From positions 1 to 8,832 of the forward strand of contig CAKQMM010000031.1 of NCBI GenBank assembly GCA_934254755.1: a DNA stretch of 8,832 bases, written 5' to 3'. A program made the position numbers and the translations under genes. A model generated the notes under the pieces. That model did not search any database. It had not been told where the DNA came from and saw only the letters and a program-made list of their open reading frames with translations. Shown here piece by piece: positions 1 through 6,492 of this stretch (position 1 is the stretch's first letter; every line of letters begins with the position of its first letter). The DNA comes from an uncultured Clostridia bacterium. GTDB taxonomy: Bacteria > Bacillota > Clostridia > Christensenellales > Borkfalkiaceae.

Positions 1-423
1 CTCTAACTGCATTAAAAGATATTCGCTTCCGGCAATTTTTTCTTCAAACGCATAAACGTCGCTCTCGTTCAACATTGCCGACGCGCCCGTGTAAACGGTC
101 ACTTGATTTTCGCCCGATTTATCGGTAAAAATTACGCCGACGTCCGTTTTTACCCCGTCCTTGAAAGCGATTTGATAGTTAAGTTTTGCCGCCGCGAAAA
201 CTTCTTCGCACGATTTTGCGTACTCGTCTTTTCCGAGTGCGGTTAAGTAGTTCGCTTTGCCGCCGAGTTTTGCGATTGTGAGAGCCTGATTCGCCCCTTT
301 GCCGCCCGCTTCGACGTGAATGTTGTCCGTCACGACCGTTTCGCCGGGCTTATTGAAATGGTCGAGCCGCATAAAAATCGACTCGCCGCAAATTCCTATA
401 ACAGATATAACGCCTTTTTTCAT
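1..423 (-). CDS. PfkB-family (ribokinase-like) sugar kinase, N-terminal 141 residues, cut by window edge
   Basis: The frame is open from an ATG at 421-423 to the left edge; the family is usually about 300 residues, so roughly half is missing. The visible part starts MKKGVISVIGICGES, the first beta strand of the ribokinase fold, and carries the substrate-side motif EAGGKGANQA at residues 38-47. In ribokinase the GGKGAN loop binds the sugar. These enzymes phosphorylate sugars or nucleosides with ATP in the cytoplasm. The ATP and anion-hole motif (GAGD) and catalytic Asp lie in the missing half, so activity cannot be judged. The gene begins 25 bases after the stop of the SIS-domain gene, with an AAAGG ribosome binding site 8 bases before the ATG, so the two are probably co-transcribed. 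The family is clear; the substrate (ribose, fructose, tagatose-6-phosphate, nucleoside or other) is not determined. Confidence 0.88.
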   Translation of the reverse strand, partial: MKKGVISVIGICGESIFMRLDHFNKPGETVVTDNIHVEAGGKGANQALTIAKLGGKANYLTALGKDEYAKSCEEVFAAAKLNYQIAFKDGVKTDVGVIFTDKSGENQVTVYTGASAMLNESDVYAFEEKIAGSEYLLMQLE

Positions 424-448
424 AAATTAAGCCTTTATAGTTTGGTTT

Positions 449-1171
449 TTATAAACACTTGACGAGCGGTTTGTATTTTTCAATCAAAGCTTTGTTGAAT
501 TCCGCGCCGCCCTCTACGTTGCCGCTCATAAACACGTCGGGGTGCGCGCCTTCATCAACCGCCAGCTTTTCGCCGAGCGCGATAACGTTTTGCATTATAA
601 AGGAAGTGACAGCCGTCGAAACGGGCGCGCTTTTAACTCCGCCGCCAACGACATCCAAGACCGCGTCGCCGTGCGGAACGCAATTGTCGATGACCACGTC
701 GCCCACGTCTTTTAACAGTTTATGCGAACTGTGCTTGCTTGTTTCTGAAAAGTATTCTGAAGAGCATATCGTAACGACGGTTACGCCCTTATTTTTGCCC
801 TGAAGGGCAACGTCTACGGGCGCGCCGTTCTTGCCCGAAGTAGAGATGACGAATAACACGTCGTTTTTACCTATATTATAGCCGTCCAAAAGCCCTGCAA
901 CCGCCTTTTCATCCTTTTCAAGTACGCTTGAAAGCGACGCGCTTTCGTGGAGCATAAGGCTCTCTTTAAGTATGGGGTAAACGTTCGCTAAGCCCCCCGC
1001 GCGATAAAAGCAGTCAAGCCCCAAAAGGTGCGAATGTCCGCACCCGAAAATGTAGATAAGCCCGCCTTTTACGATTGCGTTTTTAACGGCTTTCGCAGCG
1101 GCGTTCATCTGAGCGGTTTGCGTGTCGTTCACTTTATTAAGATAGTAAATAACGTTTTCAAAGTAATTCAT
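449..1171 (-). CDS. SIS-domain phosphosugar-binding protein (SIS1)
   Basis: A complete 240-residue protein of the SIS (sugar isomerase) fold, similar in length and layout to proteins annotated as UPF0309 or sugar isomerase domain-containing. Residues 36-51 give the first strand and glycine-rich turn (IYIFGCGHSH), and residues 105-122 hold VLFVISTSGKNGAPVDVA, whose STSG loop is the usual phosphosugar phosphate-binding site. GDAVLDV at 168-174 and the C-terminal SGNVEGGAEFN are shared in pattern with the second SIS gene at 7145-7894. SIS proteins act in the cytoplasm as aldose-ketose isomerases, etherases or sensors of sugar phosphates; which applies here is unknown. The start is supported by alignment of the YFxxxVxxxxKVN N-terminus with the paralog. 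It has no clear Shine-Dalgarno sequence: the bases before the ATG are almost all A and T. It lies first in a likely operon with the PfkB kinase. Confidence 0.9.
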   Translation of the reverse strand: MNYFENVIYYLNKVNDTQTAQMNAAAKAVKNAIVKGGLIYIFGCGHSHLLGLDCFYRAGGLANVYPILKESLMLHESASLSSVLEKDEKAVAGLLDGYNIGKNDVLFVISTSGKNGAPVDVALQGKNKGVTVVTICSSEYFSETSKHSSHKLLKDVGDVVIDNCVPHGDAVLDVVGGGVKSAPVSTAVTSFIMQNVIALGEKLAVDEGAHPDVFMSGNVEGGAEFNKALIEKYKPLVKCL

Positions 1172-1260
1172 ATTTTAATTTTAGCAAATAGCGGCGTTTT
1201 TTGCAATAACTTGCGCCTTTTTAGCGATAAAATATTTATATAACATATTTAAATAGTCGC

Positions 1261-1289
1261 ATTATAAGCGAATTAAAAAAGCGTCCGCA
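1261..1289 (-). promoter_or_regulatory. Possible -10 element for the SIS1-kinase operon
   Basis: Read on the minus strand, a perfect TATAAT lies at 1266-1261, about 90 bases before the SIS1 start. The hexamer 17 bases upstream (TGCGGA, 1289-1284) is a poor -35 and overlaps the terminator of the preceding unit. The rest of the gap to the gene is AT-rich and has weaker TATATA-like options, so this assignment is tentative. Confidence 0.3.
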
Positions 1290-1307
1290 AAAAAACGCGA
1301 ACGCTTT
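1275..1307 (-). terminator. Intrinsic terminator of the SPFH-RHH unit
   Basis: On the minus strand the RNA forms an 11-bp stem (1307-1297 with 1288-1278, one G-U pair) around an 8-base loop of mostly U, and the transcript continues in U through 1275. It lies 11 bases past the stop of the ribbon-helix-helix gene, so it should end that two-gene transcript before SIS1. Confidence 0.85.
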
Positions 1308-1317
1308 CGGTTTAATT

Positions 1318-1512
1318 TTAAGGCTTATTCTGCCCGCTTTGCTCGTTTAAGGAATTTTTCGCCGTTTCTATATTTTTGCGCTTTTTTACGCACTCCGTTA
1401 AAAGATATTCGATTTGCCCGTTTATCGAACGGAATTCGTCGTTCGCCCACTTCATAAGTTCGTTATAAAGTTCGCTTGACACGCGTAAAGGGATTTGCTT
1501 CCTCTCGCTCAT
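1318..1512 (-). CDS. Small ribbon-helix-helix (Arc/MetJ-like) DNA-binding protein
   Basis: A 64-residue protein. Residues 5-11 (KQIPLRV) fit the beta strand that enters the DNA major groove, [16 protein letters not shown] (12-27) fits helix A, and [17 protein letters not shown] (29-45) fits helix B with the G-Q-I-E-x-L-L pattern typical of Arc-type repressors. The last 19 residues are polar and probably disordered. Such proteins bind as dimers or tetramers to short operators repeated about every 11 bp. The gene follows the SPFH gene by 13 bases and ends just before a terminator, so it should be made from the same mRNA; its own ribosome binding site is weak (AAAGCGGG), which suggests translational coupling. 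The 11-bp-phased TGATATCA array at the promoter is the natural candidate target, making it a likely autoregulator. That role is inferred. Confidence 0.85.
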   Translation of the reverse strand: MSERKQIPLRVSSELYNELMKWANDEFRSINGQIEYLLTECVKKRKNIETAKNSLNEQSGQNKP

Positions 1513-1525
1513 TTTAAAACCCGCT

Positions 1526-2548
1526 TTAATAAATTGAGCCGCTGTTCACTACGGGCTGAGCGTCGCGGTTGCCGCACAAAACGACGAGAAGATTGCTGAC
1601 CATTTGCGCCTTTCTTTCTTCGTCAAGCTTAACGGTGTTGTTGCTCTCCAAGCGTTCGATAGCCATTTCGACCATGCTGACCGCACCGTCAACTATCATT
1701 TTGCGCGCGTCTATAATAGCGGAAGCCTGTTGGCGTTGAAGCATAACGGCGGCGATTTCGGGCGCGTAGGCAAGATAGGTTATGCGCGCCTCTACGATGG
1801 TTATGCCCGCCGAGTTTACTCGAGATTGAATTTCTTCTTTAATGCGGTTTGCAACCGTTTCGCTCGACCCGCGAAGAGAGCCGTCGTCGGCAAGCCCGTC
1901 GCCCGTCGTATCAACGTTGGGCGCAACGTCGTAGGGGTACACGCGGACTACGTTTCTCAGCGCGCTGTCGCATTGAAGAGATAAAAATTCTTTATAGTTA
2001 TCTACGTTAAACGCCGCTTTTGCAGTGTCCGTTATCCGCCACGTAACGGCAATGCCGATTTCGACGGGGTTACCTAAGCAATCGTTGATTTTTTGGCGGT
2101 TATTGTTTAACGTCATAACTTTAAGCGACATTTTTTTGCTTATGAACTCTAAGTTTATATTCGTGCCGTCGGCAGCTTTTTGACCGCCTAAATTTAAAGT
2201 GGAAACGTCTCCGCTCTGGTTAAGTTTGGTTTTTGCCGCGGGGTTTACCGCTACGCAGAAGGGGTTGACGGCGTAAAACCCGTCGCCTTTAAGCGTGCCG
2301 ATATACTTACCGAACAAGGTTAATACCAACGCTTCCTGCGGGGCAAGTACTTTAAGCCCGACAAGCGGAAGCCAGCCTATTAACATATACGCAACCGCAA
2401 TAACAAATATAATTAAGTTGTAAATTTGCGGATCGTCGTTTGTAATCCACGAAAATATCGCCGCCAAAATAGCGACTATGTACCCGGCTATCGTGCCGAG
2501 CAGCACTGCCATGCCGTGCTTTTTATTGTCTAAAACTTTTTCTTCCAT
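1526..2548 (-). CDS. SPFH/band-7 domain membrane protein
   Basis: A complete 340-residue protein. Two hydrophobic segments near the N-terminus (about residues 13-35 and 43-66) anchor it in the cytoplasmic membrane. The SPFH (stomatin/prohibitin/flotillin/HflK-C) domain follows: [20 protein letters not shown] at about 69-88 is its characteristic opening, and the domain continues through [19 protein letters not shown] to the helical region [51 protein letters not shown] proteins form large ring-like oligomers in membranes and organise microdomains or hold proteases; the partner here is unknown. A strong TAAGGAGAG ribosome binding site precedes the ATG. It is the first gene of a two-gene unit with the ribbon-helix-helix protein, under a near-consensus promoter with an overlapping operator. 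A short Asp/Gly-rich insert ([12 protein letters not shown]) interrupts the second half of the SPFH domain. Confidence 0.92.
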   Translation of the reverse strand: MEEKVLDNKKHGMAVLLGTIAGYIVAILAAIFSWITNDDPQIYNLIIFVIAVAYMLIGWLPLVGLKVLAPQEALVLTLFGKYIGTLKGDGFYAVNPFCVAVNPAAKTKLNQSGDVSTLNLGGQKAADGTNINLEFISKKMSLKVMTLNNNRQKINDCLGNPVEIGIAVTWRITDTAKAAFNVDNYKEFLSLQCDSALRNVVRVYPYDVAPNVDTTGDGLADDGSLRGSSETVANRIKEEIQSRVNSAGITIVEARITYLAYAPEIAAVMLQRQQASAIIDARKMIVDGAVSMVEMAIERLESNNTVKLDEERKAQMVSNLLVVLCGNRDAQPVVNSGSIY

Positions 2549-2565
2549 AACTCTCTCCTTATGTT

Positions 2566-2595
2566 TGATATCAAAATGATATCACAATGATTTAA
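2566..2595. promoter_or_regulatory. Phased operator array: three TGATATCA-type boxes at 11-bp intervals
   Basis: Two perfect 8-bp palindromes TGATATCA lie at 2566-2573 and 2577-2584, separated by AAA. A degenerate third box, TGATTTAA (6 of 8 matches), lies exactly 11 bp further at 2588-2595. The array covers the -10, part of the spacer and the expected start point of the SPFH promoter. Boxes one helical turn apart are how Arc and MetJ-type ribbon-helix-helix proteins bind, and such a protein is encoded by the second gene of the unit. Repression of the unit by its own product is inferred. Confidence 0.7.
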
Positions 2596-2604
2596 AACCG
2601 TCAA
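2576..2604 (-). promoter_or_regulatory. Sigma-A-type promoter of the SPFH-RHH unit
   Basis: On the minus strand, TTGACG (2604-2599) and TATCAT (2581-2576) are separated by exactly 17 bases. Transcription should start near 2568, giving a leader of about 20 bases that holds the AAGGAGAG ribosome binding site. The -10 lies inside the TGATATCA array. Confidence 0.82.
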
Positions 2605-2642
2605 GCGTTTTTACAAATATTTTACAAGTCGGTCGTTTTTAA

Positions 2643-2671
2643 TGGATTTTAAGATATAAAAATGCTATAAT
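2643..2671 (+). promoter_or_regulatory. Extended -10 promoter of the MFS transporter gene
   Basis: TGCTATAAT at 2663-2671 is a perfect -10 with the TG extension. The hexamer 17 bases upstream, TGGATT (2643-2648), is a weak -35, which an extended -10 can tolerate. The leader would be about 80 bases, GC-rich compared with its surroundings, and ends in the ribosome binding site AAAGGA at 2742-2747. The promoter diverges from that of the SPFH unit, about 60 bases away; the operator array does not overlap it. Confidence 0.65.
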
Positions 2672-2756
2672 TATGCGGTCGGGCGCGTATAGGGCGTTTA
2701 TCGGGAGTTTTCGGGTATCGCCGCAGCCGCCGCTGACAGCGAAAGGAAAGTAAGTT

Positions 2757-4001
2757 ATGGGAAACGGCAAAAAAAATCACGCTATGCTTATGGTTATGGC
2801 GTGGCTTATGTACACGGTCACTTATTTAGGCAAGTACAGTTGCAACGCAAACGTGTCGGGGTTAATGGCGGAATTCAACGTGGGTAAAGGCGCGGCGGGG
2901 CTTATTCCGTCCTGCTTCTTTTTTGCGTACGGCGCAAGCCAGATAATCAACAGCTTTTTTTGCGACCGATATAACACCCGCTTTATCCCCGCGGCGTGCA
3001 TGTTTATATCCGCCGCCCTTAACGTGGTCGTAGGGTTTACGAAATATTTTCCTTTAATTAAATATTTATGGATAATAAACGGCGCGACCCTTGCCCTTAT
3101 CTGGCCGATGCTCGTTAAAACGCTGGGCGAAAACTTAACCCCGAACGAAACGGCTAAATCGGTCGTGATAATGGGGACGACAACTCCGCTCGGAACCGCC
3201 GCCGCTTACGGGTTAAGCGCGCTTTTAACGGAACTGAACGCATTCAGGGCAATATTTTATATAACCGGCGTAATTATGCCGCTGCTCGGGCTTTTATGGA
3301 TAGTTTTTTACGGCAAAATGACGGGGATAGGCACAAAAGCGGAAGCCGAAGCCGTTAACCCTCTTGGAACCCCGAATGTCGAACACAAAAAATTCACTTC
3401 GCCCATGGTTACGACTATTATTATGTTCGGCGCGTTTATAGCTTTCGTACAAATAGTAAAAGACGGGCTGCAAACCTGGCTGCCGAGTTTATTGCAGGAA
3501 GTTTTCGGCTATAAACCGTCGATATCTTTGATTTTAACCCTTATTTTGCCGCTCAGCGGCGTGCCGGGGACCTTCGTTGCCGTTCAGATGAATAAGAAAA
3601 TTAAAAACCTTATTCCCCTTTGTTTAACGCAAATGGCTATAACGCTTGCATGCGTTGCGGTGGCGTATACGGGCATATCTTTAACGCTTGCGCTGCTTTT
3701 GATTTTAGGTTGCGTGCTTGGTTATTGCTTTATTTACGGCATAAACAACGTTATGACGAATTTATTCCCGCTAAGCTTGGGCAAAGAGTATAATATAGGC
3801 TTTGTTTCTTCCCTTTTAAACGGGCTTAGTTACGTAGGAAGCACCGTCAGCGCGTACGGTTTAGGCGAATTTTCAACCAAATTCGGCTGGAACGGAATAT
3901 TTATATTGTTTATGATAACGCTCGGCGTTTTAATAGCGGTCGGCACGGTTATTTACTTTATTTTCAGAAAAAAATTAAACAATAACCCTTTGACGGAATA
4001 A
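2757..4001 (+). CDS. Major facilitator superfamily transporter, organophosphate:phosphate antiporter-like
   Basis: A complete 414-residue integral membrane protein with the length and hydrophobic pattern of a 12-helix MFS carrier: two hydrophobic halves joined by a polar central loop at about residues 186-215. CDRYNTR at 69-75 is the cytoplasmic motif-A position between helices 2 and 3. VKDGLQTWLPSLLQE at 234-248 resembles the RDGxxTWxP segment of the GlpT/UhpT group, and YLGKYSCNANVSGL at 23-36 resembles the first helix of that group. Members exchange organic phosphates such as glycerol-3-phosphate or hexose phosphates for inorganic phosphate; the substrate here cannot be read from the sequence. 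The start is fixed by AAAGGA 9 bases before the ATG. The downstream AlkD-like gene starts 3 bases after its stop, so the two share an mRNA. Confidence 0.87.
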   Translation: MGNGKKNHAMLMVMAWLMYTVTYLGKYSCNANVSGLMAEFNVGKGAAGLIPSCFFFAYGASQIINSFFCDRYNTRFIPAACMFISAALNVVVGFTKYFPLIKYLWIINGATLALIWPMLVKTLGENLTPNETAKSVVIMGTTTPLGTAAAYGLSALLTELNAFRAIFYITGVIMPLLGLLWIVFYGKMTGIGTKAEAEAVNPLGTPNVEHKKFTSPMVTTIIMFGAFIAFVQIVKDGLQTWLPSLLQEVFGYKPSISLILTLILPLSGVPGTFVAVQMNKKIKNLIPLCLTQMAITLACVAVAYTGISLTLALLLILGCVLGYCFIYGINNVMTNLFPLSLGKEYNIGFVSSLLNGLSYVGSTVSAYGLGEFSTKFGWNGIFILFMITLGVLIAVGTVIYFIFRKKLNNNPLTE

Positions 4002-4004
4002 ATT

Positions 4005-4715
4005 ATGGAACTTAACCTGTCCGTCTGGACTGAAAAAGACGGCGAAAATTTTAAAAAATATATAGCGACCTTTTCTAAAGGCACAGAGCCATGCGAGCGC
4101 GAAAAGCGCATTTTTAACTGCGAGCGAACCGTTTTAGCGATAGGAAGCCCCGCCGTTACGGACTTAGCAAACCGAATTTATAAGGGGAACTATAAAAGTT
4201 TTTTAGACTTAAAGTTATTCGATAACACCGCTCTTATCGCCGTATACGCAAAACTATTATCGAGAATAAGCGATTTTAACGAGTTCGTATATTACCTTGA
4301 ACCCTATCTTGACTGCGCGGACGGCTGGTATATGACCGACGCGGTTAAGTTTAAAGGCGCAAAAAAGCATAAAAGCGAACTATACCGCCTTATGGAAGTT
4401 TACGCCGCCAAAAGCGAAACGTTTTACCGCCGCATGGCGGTTATATTTGCGTTTGAGTTCGCTACCGACGGTGAGTATACGGTTAGACTATCCCGCTTTA
4501 TAGCGCGGTTTAAAGGCGAAACCGAATATTACGTGAATATGGCGGTTGCCTGGCTTGTATGCGAATTAGTAATTAAAAACAAACCTCTCGGCATAGATTT
4601 AATATGCGGGGATACCCTTAACGTATTCACAAAGCGTAAAGCGATTTCTAAATGCAACGATAGCTTCAGAATATCGGATAGCGACAAGCAACTGCTCAAC
4701 CGCTTTAAAATTTGA
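4005..4715 (+). CDS. AlkD-like DNA alkylation repair protein (HEAT-like repeat glycosylase family)
   Basis: A complete 236-residue protein, the usual length for the AlkC/AlkD DNA alkylation repair family. The key residues of Bacillus cereus AlkD (Trp109, Asp113, Arg148, Trp187) have counterparts at nearly the same places: GWYMTD gives Trp108 and Asp112, FYRRMAVIFAF gives Arg142 or Arg143, and YYVNMAVAWLVCE gives Trp183. The C-terminus KCNDSFRISDSDKQLL also fits the family. AlkD removes bulky or cationic alkylated purines by a non-base-flipping mechanism in the cytoplasm. Presence of the catalytic Asp and both Trp suggests an active enzyme, though many clostridial members are untested. The start follows the transporter stop by 3 bases and has only a weak ribosome binding site (ACGGA), so translation probably depends on re-initiation. 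A functional link to the transporter is not evident. Confidence 0.87.
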   Translation: MELNLSVWTEKDGENFKKYIATFSKGTEPCEREKRIFNCERTVLAIGSPAVTDLANRIYKGNYKSFLDLKLFDNTALIAVYAKLLSRISDFNEFVYYLEPYLDCADGWYMTDAVKFKGAKKHKSELYRLMEVYAAKSETFYRRMAVIFAFEFATDGEYTVRLSRFIARFKGETEYYVNMAVAWLVCELVIKNKPLGIDLICGDTLNVFTKRKAISKCNDSFRISDSDKQLLNRFKI

Positions 4716-4728
4716 CGGGGCGCGGCTC

Positions 4729-4764
4729 CCGCTCGGCTAAAAAATTACGCAAAAACCCGAGCGG
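4729..4764 (+). other. Hairpin downstream of the AlkD-like gene
   Basis: CCGCTCGG (4729-4736) and CCGAGCGG (4757-4764) form a perfect 8-bp stem with a 20-base A-rich loop. No U run follows, so it is not a standard terminator. It could protect the 3' end of the mRNA or be a remnant of a repeat. Confidence 0.45.
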
Positions 4765-4812
4765 CGAATTATCAAAAATTGCCTCTATAACAGGACTATA
4801 TATGCAGACTTA

Positions 4813-4846
4813 GGCGCGTTTTTCGGAATACGCGCGCCGTTTTTTT
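4813..4846 (+). terminator. Intrinsic terminator of the MFS-AlkD unit
   Basis: GGCGCG (4813-4818) pairs with CGCGCC (4833-4838) and is followed by seven T at 4840-4846. It lies about 100 bases after the AlkD-like gene. Confidence 0.8.
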
Positions 4847-4853
4847 AACAAAT

Positions 4854-4880
4854 ATCGACGTTTTGTTGACAAAAATCGAC
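4854..4880 (+). promoter_or_regulatory. Possible regulator-binding repeats upstream of the membrane protein gene
   Basis: ATCGAC occurs at 4854-4859 and again at 4875-4880, 21 bp (two helical turns) apart; both copies are followed by a similar TTTTGT (at 4861 and 4883). Between them lies the inverted repeat TTTTGT-TG-ACAAAA at 4861-4874. A perfect TTGACA (4866-4871) also sits here, with only a weak -10 (GAATAT) 17 bases on. The repeats stop shortly before the main promoter at 4898. Confidence 0.4.
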
Positions 4881-4897
4881 ACTTTTGTGAATATTGC

Positions 4898-4926
4898 TTG
4901 ACTTACGACCCTTTTATAGTTAAAAT
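4898..4926 (+). promoter_or_regulatory. Sigma-A-type promoter of the 455-residue membrane protein gene
   Basis: TTGACT (4898-4903) and TAAAAT (4921-4926) are 17 bases apart. The leader would be about 65 bases, ending in the ribosome binding site AGAGGTG at 4987-4993. Confidence 0.75.
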
Positions 4927-4945
4927 ATCTATAGTTAAAATATCT
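4916..4945 (+). repeat. Perfect 15-bp tandem duplication containing the -10 element
   Basis: ATAGTTAAAATATCT is present twice in direct succession (4916-4930 and 4931-4945). The first copy supplies the -10 TAAAAT of the promoter at 4898; the second places another TAAAAT at 4936-4941, 32 bases from the -35 and so out of register with it. Confidence 0.9.
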
Positions 4946-4997
4946 AATGTAATTTGTGCTACTTTGTAATACTATTAAATTTATTTAGAGGTGCAAT

Positions 4998-6365
4998 ATG
5001 TCGGAAACGAAAAAGAAACCATCGGCTTATGCCAAACTGTTCAACTTTTTTAAATCGAAAGCGGTTAGAAACGTTACTATAACCGTTTTAGCCCTTCTTT
5101 CTGTCGTAGTAATGTTCCTTATGGACGAACAGAACTATTTCAGAAGAGAACACCTTAAGGCGCTTGAATCGAACTTTGTGGTAAACATACTTAACTCTAT
5201 CGGTTGGAAACGCTTTAACATACAAAACGCCGCATGGGCGATATTCGGATGCGCGCTTTTGGTTACCTTGCTTTTAGTTATAGCAAGCACTTTCTCCGGC
5301 GTATTCGTCGATAAAAGGGCGAGCAAAAACGCAAGCAGATTCAAAAGCGAAAAGTCGGCTAAAACTTTTTACGGTTGCGCTTACTACGGCGTAGTTATCC
5401 TCATCGCCGCGCTGATTATATTCATTGCGGTTATGGCGGGCGCGTTCGACAGAGTGTTCTTCACTTCCGGCAAAGTGTTCTTAAACCTTTTGCTCACCTT
5501 GCTTATATGCTTCGGCTTTATGCTTATAATACCCGTTGCGGTGTTTGTAGTCTACTCTATCTATGCGCTTATCGCGTTAATCGTTTACAAAGCTAAACAT
5601 AAAAACGACAAAGTCGAAGCGGAAAACGAAGCCGAAACCTCCGCCGTTATAGCGGAGGCAACCGAAGGCGCTGCCCCCGCGACCGAAGTTGCGCTCGAAG
5701 AAACCGAAACCGTCGCTGCGGAAGAAACGGTTGAAGAACCCGCAAGCGAAGAGGTTAAAGTCGTAGCTGAAGAAGTAAGCGAACCCGAAGTTAAAGTCGA
5801 AGAAGTCAAGGCTGAAGAAGTAAAACCCGAAGCCGCCGCGGCTGAAATTGCCGCAACCGAAACGGTTGAACCGCAGGACGAAGCCGCAAAATTCTTCGCT
5901 TCGATGGAAGGCAAACAATTCATCTCCAAAAGCTTCATCGGCAAAATGCACCAGACGGATAAAACCATTCAGGGCTATTACGGAGAACTTAAAAACTACA
6001 TGCTTTCGTTTAAGCGCGTAAGGTCGAGCATAAGCTGGAATTTAGACACCTTCTTTATCGGCAGAAAAGCTGTTGCTAAAATCGGTTTCCGCGGCAAAAC
6101 TTTGGTTATGTTCTGCGCTCTTGACCCGGATGAATACGCTAACACCAAATACTATCCGAAGGACGTAAGCGGCGTTAAGAAGTACGAAGCCACCCCGATG
6201 ATGATAAAAGTTAAGTCTGAACGCGGCGTTAAATTCGCAAAAGAACTTATCGACGTTATGTTTAAAGGCTTGACCCCGATTGCGGACTTCAAACCGCAAA
6301 AATATAATTTTGCCCGTCGCACCGATAAACAACTTCTTGAAAACGACCTTGCAAAATATATTTAA
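4998..6365 (+). CDS. Four-segment membrane protein with acidic linker and C-terminal domain of unknown function
   Basis: A complete 455-residue protein I cannot assign to a characterised function. Hydrophobic segments lie at about 24-42, 78-104, 127-149 and 160-197; the last is long. From about 205 to 295 runs a low-complexity linker rich in Glu, Ala and Val with loose repeats such as EEVKVVAEEV and VKVEEVKAEEVK. The C-terminal part (about 296-425) is an ordered domain: FISKSFIGKMHQTD, GYYGELKNYMLSFKRVRSSISWN, the RGKTLVMFCALDPDEY strand, and KVKSERGVKFAKELIDVMF. I recall similar segments in hypothetical proteins of many Clostridia, where they occur with varied N-terminal parts; that recollection is not a search result. 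With the N-terminus inside, four segments put the linker and C-terminal domain in the cytoplasm. It is transcribed alone, between its own promoter and terminator. The AGAGGTG site 4 bases before the ATG fixes the start. Confidence 0.85.
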   Translation: MSETKKKPSAYAKLFNFFKSKAVRNVTITVLALLSVVVMFLMDEQNYFRREHLKALESNFVVNILNSIGWKRFNIQNAAWAIFGCALLVTLLLVIASTFSGVFVDKRASKNASRFKSEKSAKTFYGCAYYGVVILIAALIIFIAVMAGAFDRVFFTSGKVFLNLLLTLLICFGFMLIIPVAVFVVYSIYALIALIVYKAKHKNDKVEAENEAETSAVIAEATEGAAPATEVALEETETVAAEETVEEPASEEVKVVAEEVSEPEVKVEEVKAEEVKPEAAAAEIAATETVEPQDEAAKFFASMEGKQFISKSFIGKMHQTDKTIQGYYGELKNYMLSFKRVRSSISWNLDTFFIGRKAVAKIGFRGKTLVMFCALDPDEYANTKYYPKDVSGVKKYEATPMMIKVKSERGVKFAKELIDVMFKGLTPIADFKPQKYNFARRTDKQLLENDLAKYI

Positions 6366-6380
6366 TTAAACGTAAATTTT

Positions 6381-6404
6381 AAAAGCGGCTTTACGGCCGC
6401 TTTT
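6381..6404 (+). terminator. Intrinsic terminator of the membrane protein gene
   Basis: AAAAGCGGC (6381-6389) pairs with GCCGCTTTT (6396-6404) around a 6-base loop, 15 bases past the stop. The flanking A and T tracts would allow function on either strand. Confidence 0.85.
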
Positions 6405-6454
6405 ATTATGCAATGAATATTACTGTTAAAGGCGATAGCAAGCCGCATAAAAGC

Positions 6455-6477
6455 GGCGGAAGCAAGCCCCGCCCTAC
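6455..6477. repeat. Dispersed GC-rich repeat (GCAAGCCCCGCCCTAC type)
   Basis: GCGGAAGCAAGCCCCGCCCTAC matches a short intergenic repeat type that I associate with many unrelated bacterial genomes (usually seen as GTAGGGCGGGGCTTGC). It begins the gene-free region between the terminator at 6381 and that at 7117. Apart from the repeats listed here I see no gene in that region. Confidence 0.45.
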
Positions 6478-6492
6478 TTTAGATTTACATTC

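Noticed and set aside
1604..1984. Plus-strand frame of 126 codons inside the SPFH gene
   Set aside because: It is antisense to a clear SPFH domain, has no ribosome binding site and no recognisable family.
2678..2756. Riboswitch in the leader of the MFS transporter gene
   Set aside because: The leader is about 80 bases, GC-rich with possible small stems, but I recognise no conserved aptamer motif or terminator.
5577..5968. Two long minus-strand frames opposite the membrane protein linker
   Set aside because: They mirror the Glu/Ala-rich low-complexity codons, giving Phe-rich or Ser/Ala-rich translations with no domain.
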